Shown here one piece after another: positions 1 through 6,291 of a stretch of DNA of 9,670 nt; position 1 is the first letter of the stretch; every line of letters begins with the position of its first letter. The notes under the pieces were generated by a model. It did no database searches and had not been told where the DNA came from. It was given only the letters and a program-made list of their open reading frames with translations. The stretch comes from Lachnoclostridium sp. UBA3775 (GTDB taxonomy: Bacteria; Bacillota; Clostridia; Lachnospirales; Lachnospiraceae): assembly GCA_002369525.1 (NCBI GenBank), contig DFFN01000199.1, positions 1 through 9,670 on the forward strand. The letters are read 5' to 3'. The position numbers and the translations under genes are program-made.

Positions 1-318
1 ATGACAAAGTTCACGTCATTTTAACATAGTTCATATTTTCGTAACATTTAGATTTTCGTGTTCATAATTAATTTACACTTAAATCACACTATTTTCAGCA
101 ATGATTTTTGCCGTGAAAGCCATTAAAATACGGCACCCCCATGGATGCCGTATCAAAATATTATAGAATTTTAAACTTTTCCGGATCAGGCCTGGAAATT
201 TTCGATGTCATAACTTGTACATAATTTCCTGTTCTTCTATATATTAAAGGAAGAAACAATCATCGTTTTTTTTAAAGACAATATGCCTCACCGGGTAAAA
301 AATCATATTATTTTTTGC
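1..318. other. Gene-free AT-rich flank
   Basis: No reading frame with a convincing start and ribosome site is seen in this stretch on either strand. It contains the hairpin at 128-153, probably the terminator of the membrane exchanger transcribed towards it. The first ~120 bases are very AT-rich. They hold a weak minus-strand -10-like element (TGTTAAAAT on the minus strand, around 18-26) that could belong to a gene to the left of the window, but no good -35 accompanies it. Nothing else is recognised. Confidence 0.5.
128..153 (-). terminator. Probable terminator of the exchanger gene
   Basis: A perfect 8-bp stem, ATACGGCA (128-135) with TGCCGTAT (146-153), encloses a 10-base loop. On the minus strand the stem is followed by TTTTAAT, a short and imperfect U tract. 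It lies 166 bases beyond the stop codon of the exchanger gene, with no other gene between. It is probably that gene's transcription terminator, though the weak U tract makes it less certain than the hairpin at 3684-3713. Confidence 0.5.
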
Positions 319-1623
319 TTACAATAGTATAATCAGGAACTGTGATGCCAAAACCACGGCTATCAGCGCGATCGGGTAGGTTGCTGCATATGCACTTGCA
401 ACATCGTCAGACTTTGCAACATTGATAAGTGTTCCGAGTGCGGGTGTACTTGTCATACCTCCTGTGATGGAGCCAAGGTTGTTGAGGAGCGGAAGCTTGA
501 GAACATATTTGGCAAACAGGAAACCGAGAAGCATGGGGATGAGAGTCATCACAACACCATATACAAAGTATACAGGCTTGAAATTCTCAACGAATTTAAC
601 ACCGCCGGGGATACCTGCACCGATAAGGAAAAGCATCAGTCCGAGCTCACGGAATACTTCAAGGATATGTTTCTCAACCTTAAGCGATACATTTCCTATG
701 TGACCGAGATGTCCGAGTATAAGCGAAACAAGAAGTGCACCGCCTGTTGTTGTGAGTGCGAAGCAGGTTCCGCTAAAGCCTTTACCTGAAAGAGGGATCC
801 TGATTGCGCCGACGAAGATTCCGAGCACTGCGGCAAGACCGAATATGAAAAGTCCGTATGTATCGATTTTGATAAGCTTCTTTCCGGAATCCTTGCTTTC
901 GCCGGTATCTACAGCTGCGATTTTCTTTCTCTCCTCTTCCATGTTTGCACCGGTAAGCTTGGGAATGAGCTGTACGAAAAGTACAACACCGATAACACCG
1001 AAGAGATATGCGATACCGTGTCCTACGGTTACGGCATTTTCAACAAGTGCCTGTTTTTCAAGGTTACCGTCAGCAAAGGTATCAACAACTGTTGCTTTTG
1101 CTGCCGAAAAGGCGGGGGTTGATGTAAGTGAACCAGAAAGAATACCTACAAGCATTGATACGAAATAATCATGGTCGCTTTCAGATGCTTTTCCGATGAA
1201 ATAGCATCCTGCGCATGCAAGCGCACCCGAAAGGATGATGATCAGTCCGAGAACTATATAAGATTTGAAATTCTTCTTGAGGTTTTTAAAGAAATTCGGT
1301 CCTGCGATGAAACCTACTGAGGATACGAAGAAAACAAGTCCGAGGTTTTCGATTGCCTTAAAGGCTGTTCCGTAATCTCCGGGGGAATTGATCTTGATAG
1401 CCTGTATGCTGTCTTTGAATATCGCACCGAATATAAGAGCTATGATAAATACGCCTGCTGTTCCGAGACAAACGCCTTTTATTGTGATCCTGCCGAGCAG
1501 GTATCCGAGGAACATAAGTATTGCAACAACAAACATGAAATATGAAATGCCGCTGATCTTTACGAGACCGCCGAACAATTCAAGAATGCCATCGAATTTT
1601 ATATCGAGGAACAACTCATGCAT
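319..1623 (-). CDS. AspT/YidE/YbjL-family membrane exchanger, short form without TrkA-C domains
   Basis: A 434-residue, very hydrophobic polytopic inner-membrane protein. It has the two-fold repeat of the aspartate:alanine exchanger family. The first half carries GLVFFVSSVGFIAGPNFF (about 95-112) and SGSLTSTPA (163-171). The second half carries GLMLFLIGAGIPGG (about 328-341) and GGMTSTPALG (388-397). The duplicated T-x-T-P-A motif is diagnostic. The family includes the aspartate/alanine antiporter AspT and the succinate exporter SucE1 of Corynebacterium, so an amino acid or dicarboxylate substrate is likely but cannot be read from sequence. Typical members are about 550 residues, with TrkA-C (RCK-like) domains between the halves. 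Here that place holds only a short charged loop (about 226-252). The ATG is preceded by GGAGG at good spacing. The gene is divergent from the FIST-GGDEF gene and is not part of the redox operon. Confidence 0.85.
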   Translation of the reverse strand: MHELFLDIKFDGILELFGGLVKISGISYFMFVVAILMFLGYLLGRITIKGVCLGTAGVFIIALIFGAIFKDSIQAIKINSPGDYGTAFKAIENLGLVFFVSSVGFIAGPNFFKNLKKNFKSYIVLGLIIILSGALACAGCYFIGKASESDHDYFVSMLVGILSGSLTSTPAFSAAKATVVDTFADGNLEKQALVENAVTVGHGIAYLFGVIGVVLFVQLIPKLTGANMEEERKKIAAVDTGESKDSGKKLIKIDTYGLFIFGLAAVLGIFVGAIRIPLSGKGFSGTCFALTTTGGALLVSLILGHLGHIGNVSLKVEKHILEVFRELGLMLFLIGAGIPGGVKFVENFKPVYFVYGVVMTLIPMLLGFLFAKYVLKLPLLNNLGSITGGMTSTPALGTLINVAKSDDVASAYAATYPIALIAVVLASQFLIILL

Positions 1624-1683
1624 TTTACTGCCTCCATTCTTTGATACGTGAAAACTTTTGCTTTTTGGTACATAACCTTATAA

Positions 1684-1712
1684 ATAATACCTTCTTTGTT
1701 ATAAAAAATCAA
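1684..1712 (-). promoter_or_regulatory. Candidate sigma-70-type promoter of the exchanger gene
   Basis: On the minus strand, TTGATT (1712-1707) and TATTAT (1689-1684) are separated by exactly 17 bases. They match the consensus at four and five of six positions. Transcription would start near 1677 and leave a leader of about 54 nt before the ATG at 1623. The region is AT-rich, so chance matches are possible. Confidence 0.45.
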
Positions 1713-1725
1713 GTGAAAAATCAAG
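1704..1725. repeat. Tandem 10-bp direct repeat AAAAATCAAG over the exchanger promoter
   Basis: AAAAATCAAG occurs at 1704-1713 and again at 1716-1725, a 12-bp period. The first copy contains the candidate -35 element of the exchanger gene and the second lies just upstream of it. Such placement would suit a regulator binding site, but the repeat is A-rich and could be accidental. Confidence 0.35.
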
Positions 1726-1792
1726 GTATTTTTACATATAAAACAAGTTTGACAATTTGCACAAAAAAGTTCTGTTATTCTTCCTGTTTTTG

Positions 1793-1801
1793 TGTTATAA
1801 T
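1793..1801 (+). promoter_or_regulatory. Extended -10 promoter of the FIST-GGDEF gene
   Basis: TGTTATAAT is a perfect extended -10 element (TGnTATAAT). It lies 31 bases before the TTG start and would give a leader of roughly 25 nt. The hexamer at the usual -35 distance (around 1773-1778, TGTTAT) is poor, as is common for extended -10 promoters. A consensus TTGACA at 1749-1754 is 41 bases away, too far to pair with it. Confidence 0.55.
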
Positions 1802-1818
1802 CATATAAACTATGAAAT

Positions 1819-1825
1819 AGGAGGT
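1819..1825 (+). promoter_or_regulatory. Ribosome binding site that fixes a TTG start
   Basis: AGGAGGT ends seven bases before the TTG at 1833. No ATG or GTG in the same frame lies at comparable spacing, so TTG is the best start for the FIST-GGDEF gene. The strong Shine-Dalgarno sequence probably offsets the weak initiation codon. Confidence 0.75.
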
Positions 1826-1832
1826 AGAACCA

Positions 1833-3638
1833 TTGAAACAATTTCTTTTTGAGTATTCCGACAGGGAATCTCTTGACAGACAGCTCATTAAAATCAAGCA
1901 GTGGTGCCGTTCTTTTATGGTTTCAAATATACTTTTTACGGTATATTCATCAAAACTTGATAAAGAAAAACTGGATCAGATATGCACAAACATAAAAAAG
2001 ATTGTACCCGAATCCTCCTATGTAGGTGCGACGACCAACGGAAACATCATTAACGGTGACGTGTCAAAATCCGATACGATAATTTCGTGTACGATTTTTG
2101 AATATCCTTCTACCAAGGTCCGCGTCCTTCAGTATAATCTTTCACAGGAAAGCGAAAAAAACGTCACTTCAGCGCTTATTAAACTGACTAACGAGGAATC
2201 CTGGGTTAAATCTGTCATGATACTGACCACAATGCGCGGCATGTCGATGAGCGAATTTTCCAACGATTTATCAAATCTTCGTGAAGATATCAGTGTTTTC
2301 GGCGGAGGCGCCCTCAGCGATGACATCAATAATCCTGAAGCCTATGTCTTCTCTTCTGCCGGCGAGATCACAGATCACTCCGTTGTTTTTGTTCTGCTCG
2401 GCGGCAAAGATTTCCATTCAGAATCTATCTATATCACAGGCTGGAAACCTCTCGGCCGAGAGTTAAAGATCACAAAGGCGAAGGACAGCGTCCTTTACGA
2501 GCTTGACGGTAAACCGGCTTATGAAACATACTACAAATACCTTAACATAAGCAACGATGACAATTTCTTCCATAACACGCTGGAATTTCCTTTCCTTTAT
2601 AACTGCAACGGAATTTCCCTTCTTCGTGCGCCGACAGGCTCCAATCCCGACGGTTCTCTGAACATGACTTCCGATATGCTTGAAAATGTCAACGCCAGAA
2701 TTGCCTACGGTGATCCATGGACCATCCTTGACACGGTTCGTACCGAAGCCAGAAATGTAATGGAATTCCAGCCCGAAGTCATTCACATCTTTTCCTGCGC
2801 CGCAAGACGTACCTTCTGGGGCAGCGCCCAGGCCGGCAAGGAGACTCTTCCGTTCCAGCATTTTGCACCGACCTCCGGATTTTATACCTCGGGTGAGTTC
2901 CTGCGTACCAACGGAATGGTGAACCAGCATAACGTAACCCTTGTTATCGCAGCCATGCGTGAGGGCGACAAGAATGAATTTCTGACCGAAGACGATTTCG
3001 AATTTGATGATTCACAGTTCACGGGTCAGATTTCAATGATCAACCGTCTCGCGACCTTCATCCAGGCATCTACCGAAGAGCTTGAGGAAGCAAATAAAAA
3101 GCTTGCTCTCGCCTACAGGCATCTCGAAATGACTGCTATCTCGGACGGCATGACCATGCTTCTTAACCGAACCGAGATACAGAACCGCATTTCAAGTGCC
3201 ATAAAAGCCAGACTTGAAAAGGAAACCGAAAAGGACAAACCTCTGGGCATTTCGCTTATCATGATCGACCTTGACTTTTTCAAGAAAGTAAACGACCGCT
3301 ACGGCCATAAGGAAGGCGACCATGTTCTCATCTCGCTGGCGGACATGCTGAAGCAGTACATCCTTATCAACCGGCCCATCTGTTCTGCAGGACGCTGGGG
3401 CGGTGAGGAATTCATGATACTTCTGCCGGAATGTTCGAGGGATGAAGCGGTTAAGATCGCCGAAGACATCCGCGAGAGGTTCTCAAAGCTTACCTTCCCT
3501 CATGCCGAGCCTCAGACCATGAGCCTTGGCGTTACCGAAGCTCTTTCAAGCGACAATCCGGACACGACCTGTATGAGAGTCGACGCCGCTTTGTACAATG
3601 CCAAAAATAACGGAAGAAACAGAACTGAGGTTCTGTAA
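1833..3638 (+). CDS. FIST-domain sensor fused to a GGDEF diguanylate cyclase
   Basis: A 601-residue cytoplasmic protein with no signal peptide or membrane segment. Residues ~25-210 match a FIST_N domain (GATTNG at 65-70, FGGGALSDD at 156-164). Residues ~220-370 match FIST_C (acidic/hydrophobic core, SCAARR at 321-326, TSGFYTSGEF at 347-356). FIST is a predicted intracellular ligand-sensing domain, proposed to bind small molecules such as amino acids. A helical linker (~398-432) leads to a GGDEF domain (~433-601). That domain has the metal-binding Asp479 in MIDLDFFKKVND and an intact GGEEF signature (523-527), so synthesis of c-di-GMP from two GTP is expected. The product-inhibition site RxxD is R514-P-I-C517, so its Asp is lost. 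Start is TTG. Monocistronic, ending at the terminator 3684-3713. The ligand is unknown. Confidence 0.9.
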   Translation: MKQFLFEYSDRESLDRQLIKIKQWCRSFMVSNILFTVYSSKLDKEKLDQICTNIKKIVPESSYVGATTNGNIINGDVSKSDTIISCTIFEYPSTKVRVLQYNLSQESEKNVTSALIKLTNEESWVKSVMILTTMRGMSMSEFSNDLSNLREDISVFGGGALSDDINNPEAYVFSSAGEITDHSVVFVLLGGKDFHSESIYITGWKPLGRELKITKAKDSVLYELDGKPAYETYYKYLNISNDDNFFHNTLEFPFLYNCNGISLLRAPTGSNPDGSLNMTSDMLENVNARIAYGDPWTILDTVRTEARNVMEFQPEVIHIFSCAARRTFWGSAQAGKETLPFQHFAPTSGFYTSGEFLRTNGMVNQHNVTLVIAAMREGDKNEFLTEDDFEFDDSQFTGQISMINRLATFIQASTEELEEANKKLALAYRHLEMTAISDGMTMLLNRTEIQNRISSAIKARLEKETEKDKPLGISLIMIDLDFFKKVNDRYGHKEGDHVLISLADMLKQYILINRPICSAGRWGGEEFMILLPECSRDEAVKIAEDIRERFSKLTFPHAEPQTMSLGVTEALSSDNPDTTCMRVDAALYNAKNNGRNRTEVL

Positions 3639-3683
3639 AGAAATTCATTTTATTTACTGAAAACTGAAACCGGAAGGAAACGC

Positions 3684-3713
3684 AAAAAAGCTCGCCGTTT
3701 GGCGAGCTTTTTT
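3684..3713. terminator. Bidirectional intrinsic terminator between convergent genes
   Basis: A perfect stem, GCTCGCC (3690-3696) with GGCGAGC (3701-3707), has a GTTT loop. Six A precede it and six T follow it, so it works as a Rho-independent terminator on both strands. It lies 45 bases after the FIST-GGDEF stop and about 30 bases after the stop of the flavoprotein, and closes both transcription units. Confidence 0.93.
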
Positions 3714-3742
3714 AGTATTAAGGCTTTTTCGAACCATTTTAT

Positions 3743-5365
3743 TTACAGTGTAACTCTGTTCTGCTCTTCAGCATATTCCTTAACATAGTTGGGAAGAAGC
3801 TTCGGAGAAACAAGGTCGGATTCAATACCGGCATCCTTGAGAGTCTTCTGGAAGTCTGCAACATGTGAAAGTGTAAGATTACCGACGGTAACGTTCTTGC
3901 ACTGGTCACCTGCGAACTGTCCTGCGTTACGTCCGAAAACGATAACGTCAAGAAGTGAGTTACCCATCAGACGGTTGGTACCGTGAACGCCGCCTGCTGC
4001 CTCTCCTGCTACAAAGAGGTTAGGAACACAGGTCTGAGAATCGGTCTCTACCTCTACACCACCGTTCTGATAGTGAAGTGTGGGATAAACAAGGATGGGC
4101 TCCTTGCGGATATCGATGCCGTACTTTCCGAACATACGAAGCATAGCGGGAATTCTCTTCTCAATTGTGCCTTCGCCGTTCTTAAGATCGATCATCGGGG
4201 TATCAAGCCAGATACCAACGCCTTCGCCTGTAGGAATGCCTTTGCCTCTTGCCTTGCACTCACGGATGATCGAAGAAGCTGTAACGTCTCTTGTCTCAAG
4301 AGGGTTCATGAACACTTCACCGTCAATGTTTACAAGCTTTGCGCCGAGTGAACGAACCTTCTCGGTAACGAGAGCTCCGAAGATCTGCTCGGGGAATGCA
4401 GCACCGGTAGGATGATACTGAAGTGTATGTACATCACGAAGCTTTGCGCCTGCACGATATGCAAGTACAAGTCCGTCTGCGGTTGCACCGTAGTGGTTTG
4501 ATGTAGGGAAGCCCTGGTAATGCATACGTCCTGCACCGCCTGTTGCGATGATAACGCATTTTGCCCTGGCAATCTTGATCTCTTTTGTTTCCATGTTGAG
4601 AAGAACCGCACCTGCAGCCTGGCCCTTATCATCCTTGATAATCTCGATTGCTGCGGTGAAATCTACAACAGGGATTCTGCGGTTAAGAACCTCATCACGA
4701 AGAGTTCTCATGATCTCAGCACCGGAATAATCCTTTGCTGCATGCATTCTCTTTCTTGAGGTACCGCCGCCGTGTGTGGTTACCATTGTTCCGTCGGGCA
4801 TCTTATCGAACTCAACACCGAGATCCGAAAGCCACTTGATAGCCTCGGGAGCCTTGTTTACAAGCTTTGCAACAAGCTCGGGCTTAGCTGCGAAATGTCC
4901 GCCGCCGAATGCGTCAACATAATGGATGGCAGGTGAATCATTGGGCTTGTCTGCAGCCTGGATACCACCCTCTGCCATCATGGTGTTTGCATCACCCATA
5001 CGGAGCTTGGTAGCGATCATAACCTTTGCGCCCTTGTCGTCTGCTTCGATTGCAGCCGAGCAGCCTGCACCGCCGGCACCGATGATAAGTACGTCGGTAT
5101 CATAGTCGGGATTTGAAAGGTCAAGATTCATGTCCTTAATGCGGCTGTTAGCCTGGAGCATGTCAACGAGCTCGATAGGAAGCATCTCGCCTGCATTGGG
5201 GCCGATCTTAAGCTCTTTAAACTGATCCTTTCTGTAATCGGGATGAAACTCGGCAAGGAGCGCATCCTTCTCATCAGCGGTCATTCTTCTGGGTTCGAGA
5301 GCGGCATTCTCGGCTCTCTTTGCTTCAACTATTTTAATCAGTTCAAGTGTTTTTTCATCATACAT
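3743..5365 (-). CDS. Fumarate-reductase-type flavoprotein (FrdA/TfrA-like), soluble form
   Basis: A 540-residue FAD flavoprotein of the SdhA/FrdA/NadB superfamily, expected to reduce fumarate to succinate. Visible are the Rossmann motif IIGAGGAG (94-101), HPTG (His318), T334-E335, TRD (Arg359), HY (His431) and HGTNR (Arg465). These correspond to the five substrate and proton-transfer positions of fumarate reductases. The FAD-linking His of membrane-type FrdA/SdhA (RSHT) is replaced in MGDANT by Asn127, so FAD should be non-covalent. About 88 residues precede the FAD domain, more than usual. The helical C-terminal domain is cut to ~55 residues after FGRNAG. There is no Tat or other signal peptide, so it is cytosolic. 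It is the last gene of the operon, 14 bases after the FeS gene. Its GGAGG (5376-5380) overlaps the stop codon of that gene. L-aspartate oxidase shares most motifs, but the FeS partner and redox operon argue against it. Confidence 0.8.
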   Translation of the reverse strand: MYDEKTLELIKIVEAKRAENAALEPRRMTADEKDALLAEFHPDYRKDQFKELKIGPNAGEMLPIELVDMLQANSRIKDMNLDLSNPDYDTDVLIIGAGGAGCSAAIEADDKGAKVMIATKLRMGDANTMMAEGGIQAADKPNDSPAIHYVDAFGGGHFAAKPELVAKLVNKAPEAIKWLSDLGVEFDKMPDGTMVTTHGGGTSRKRMHAAKDYSGAEIMRTLRDEVLNRRIPVVDFTAAIEIIKDDKGQAAGAVLLNMETKEIKIARAKCVIIATGGAGRMHYQGFPTSNHYGATADGLVLAYRAGAKLRDVHTLQYHPTGAAFPEQIFGALVTEKVRSLGAKLVNIDGEVFMNPLETRDVTASSIIRECKARGKGIPTGEGVGIWLDTPMIDLKNGEGTIEKRIPAMLRMFGKYGIDIRKEPILVYPTLHYQNGGVEVETDSQTCVPNLFVAGEAAGGVHGTNRLMGNSLLDVIVFGRNAGQFAGDQCKNVTVGNLTLSHVADFQKTLKDAGIESDLVSPKLLPNYVKEYAEEQNRVTL

Positions 5366-5379
5366 AGCCGATAATCCTC

Positions 5380-6054
5380 CTACTTCTCGATCTCTCTGTT
5401 GTTATAAAGCTCTTTGATCTCTTCAATGGGCTTGCCCATGAGTTCTTCAAGCATTCCGTCGTATTTATGCTCATTGATTTCCTGAACACGCTCATTAAGA
5501 TGTGCACAGTCGGGAGCAATATACTTTCCGTTAAGTCTTCTTGCGAGCATTGCAACCTGAGGATGTGAAATGCCTGCAGGACAACGTGATGAACATACGC
5601 CGCACATTACGCAGTCAAATGAGAGCTCTGCACATTTTTCAAAGTCACCGCGCTGTGCATATGCAATGTACTGCATAACGTCAAGTTCCTGAGTACAAGC
5701 CTTTGTACATGCATTACAGCCTACGCAGGAGTAAATCTCGGGATAAAGCTGCATCATGATCTGCTGGTTGGGCTTTACTTCGTTAATGTTGTAAACCTCT
5801 TTTACAAGAGGGAAGAAAGGCAGGGTTGCGATATACATGTTATCCTGTACCTGAGTTCCGCATGCGAGACATGCATGAAGCTCGCGGTCTCCTGCTATAC
5901 GGTAAATCGTTGCACAGGCACCGCAGAAGCCGTTACGGCATCCGCAGCCGCGTATAAGCTGGTAACCTGCATATTCCATAGCCTTCATGATCGTAAGGTT
6001 TGAAGGTACGGAATACTTTTTGCCGTATAAGAAAATGTTTACCATTTCGCTCAT
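5380..6054 (-). CDS. Iron-sulfur subunit: [2Fe-2S] domain plus HdrC-like double [4Fe-4S] domain (FrdB/TfrB-like)
   Basis: 224 residues. An N-terminal ferredoxin fold carries a [2Fe-2S] motif with Cys37, Cys39, Cys44, Cys47 and a later Cys62 (Cys65 nearby), as in FrdB/SdhB. The C-terminal half has two full CxxCxxCxxxC motifs, Cys110-113-116-120 and Cys148-151-154-158, implying two [4Fe-4S] clusters. Classical FrdB carries one [4Fe-4S] and one [3Fe-4S] instead. The second motif (CVMCGVCSSRCP) resembles HdrC and GlpC. The N-terminal two thirds of methanogen thiol:fumarate reductase subunit B have this plan, but its cysteine-rich CCG/HdrB domain is absent here. The subunit should pass electrons to the flavoprotein encoded 14 bases downstream. 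The ATG has AGGAG eight bases upstream. A 237-bp spacer with a large palindrome separates it from the preceding gene, yet same-strand order and function suggest one operon. Confidence 0.8.
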   Translation of the reverse strand: MSEMVNIFLYGKKYSVPSNLTIMKAMEYAGYQLIRGCGCRNGFCGACATIYRIAGDRELHACLACGTQVQDNMYIATLPFFPLVKEVYNINEVKPNQQIMMQLYPEIYSCVGCNACTKACTQELDVMQYIAYAQRGDFEKCAELSFDCVMCGVCSSRCPAGISHPQVAMLARRLNGKYIAPDCAHLNERVQEINEHKYDGMLEELMGKPIEEIKELYNNREIEK

Positions 6055-6095
6055 TTATTTTTCTCCTATGTTTTTTTAATTTCAAAATCAGCCTC

Positions 6096-6279
6096 GCTTT
6101 TTGTGCCTACCATTAACCTCGCAGACACGCGCTACGCGCTCATCTCCTTGCTGCGCTTTGCTTGCAAGGGGTCTGCTCACTTAATGTTAGGTGGCAGTTT
6201 CACTGCCAGGTTCTGTCCACAGACGAAATTGAAAGCAAGCTTTCATTTCGTCTCTGTACAGCCCCCGATCACAAAAAGC
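6096..6279. repeat. 184-bp nested palindromic element (MITE- or REP-like) inside the operon
   Basis: The spacer between the FlxA-like and FrdB-like genes is almost wholly palindromic. Perfect 10-bp ends GCTTTTTGTG (6096-6105) and CACAAAAAGC (6270-6279) bound it. Inside are four parts: imperfect arms 6106-6126 with 6171-6191 (17 of 21 paired), enclosing a tandem ACGCGCT duplication (6127-6140) and a CCTTGC/GCAAGG stem (6146-6151, 6164-6169); a 7-bp hairpin TGGCAGT/ACTGCCA with a TTC loop (6192-6208); and a 15-bp stem with one bulge (6221-6236 with 6239-6253). It has no credible coding capacity and no U tract after the outer stem on the operon strand. The terminal inverted repeats fit a small non-autonomous mobile or dispersed element, but no clear target duplication is seen. 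A structured RNA element is the alternative. Confidence 0.65.
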
Positions 6280-6291
6280 AACGCTTTATCA

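Noticed and set aside
1749..1754. Consensus TTGACA as the -35 of the FIST-GGDEF promoter
   Set aside because: It is 41 bases from the strong extended -10 at 1793-1801. At 17-18 bases only a weak TGTTAT is found, so it is at most a secondary promoter.
1599..1841. Minus-strand open frame of 80 codons across the divergent promoter region
   Set aside because: It covers the promoters, overlaps the exchanger start in another frame, and has AT-rich, non-protein-like composition.
3743..5365. Identification of the flavoprotein as L-aspartate oxidase (NadB) of NAD synthesis
   Set aside because: NadB shares the FAD and substrate motifs, but no nadA or nadC is present. The gene follows an FeS subunit of FrdB type in a redox operon, and the ~88-residue N-terminal extension is not usual for NadB. 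It cannot be fully excluded without an alignment.
6096..6279. The large palindrome as an intrinsic terminator splitting the operon
   Set aside because: On the operon strand the outer stem is followed by GAGGCTGATTTTG, not a U tract, and no convincing promoter lies between the element and the FrdB-like gene. Readthrough is more likely.
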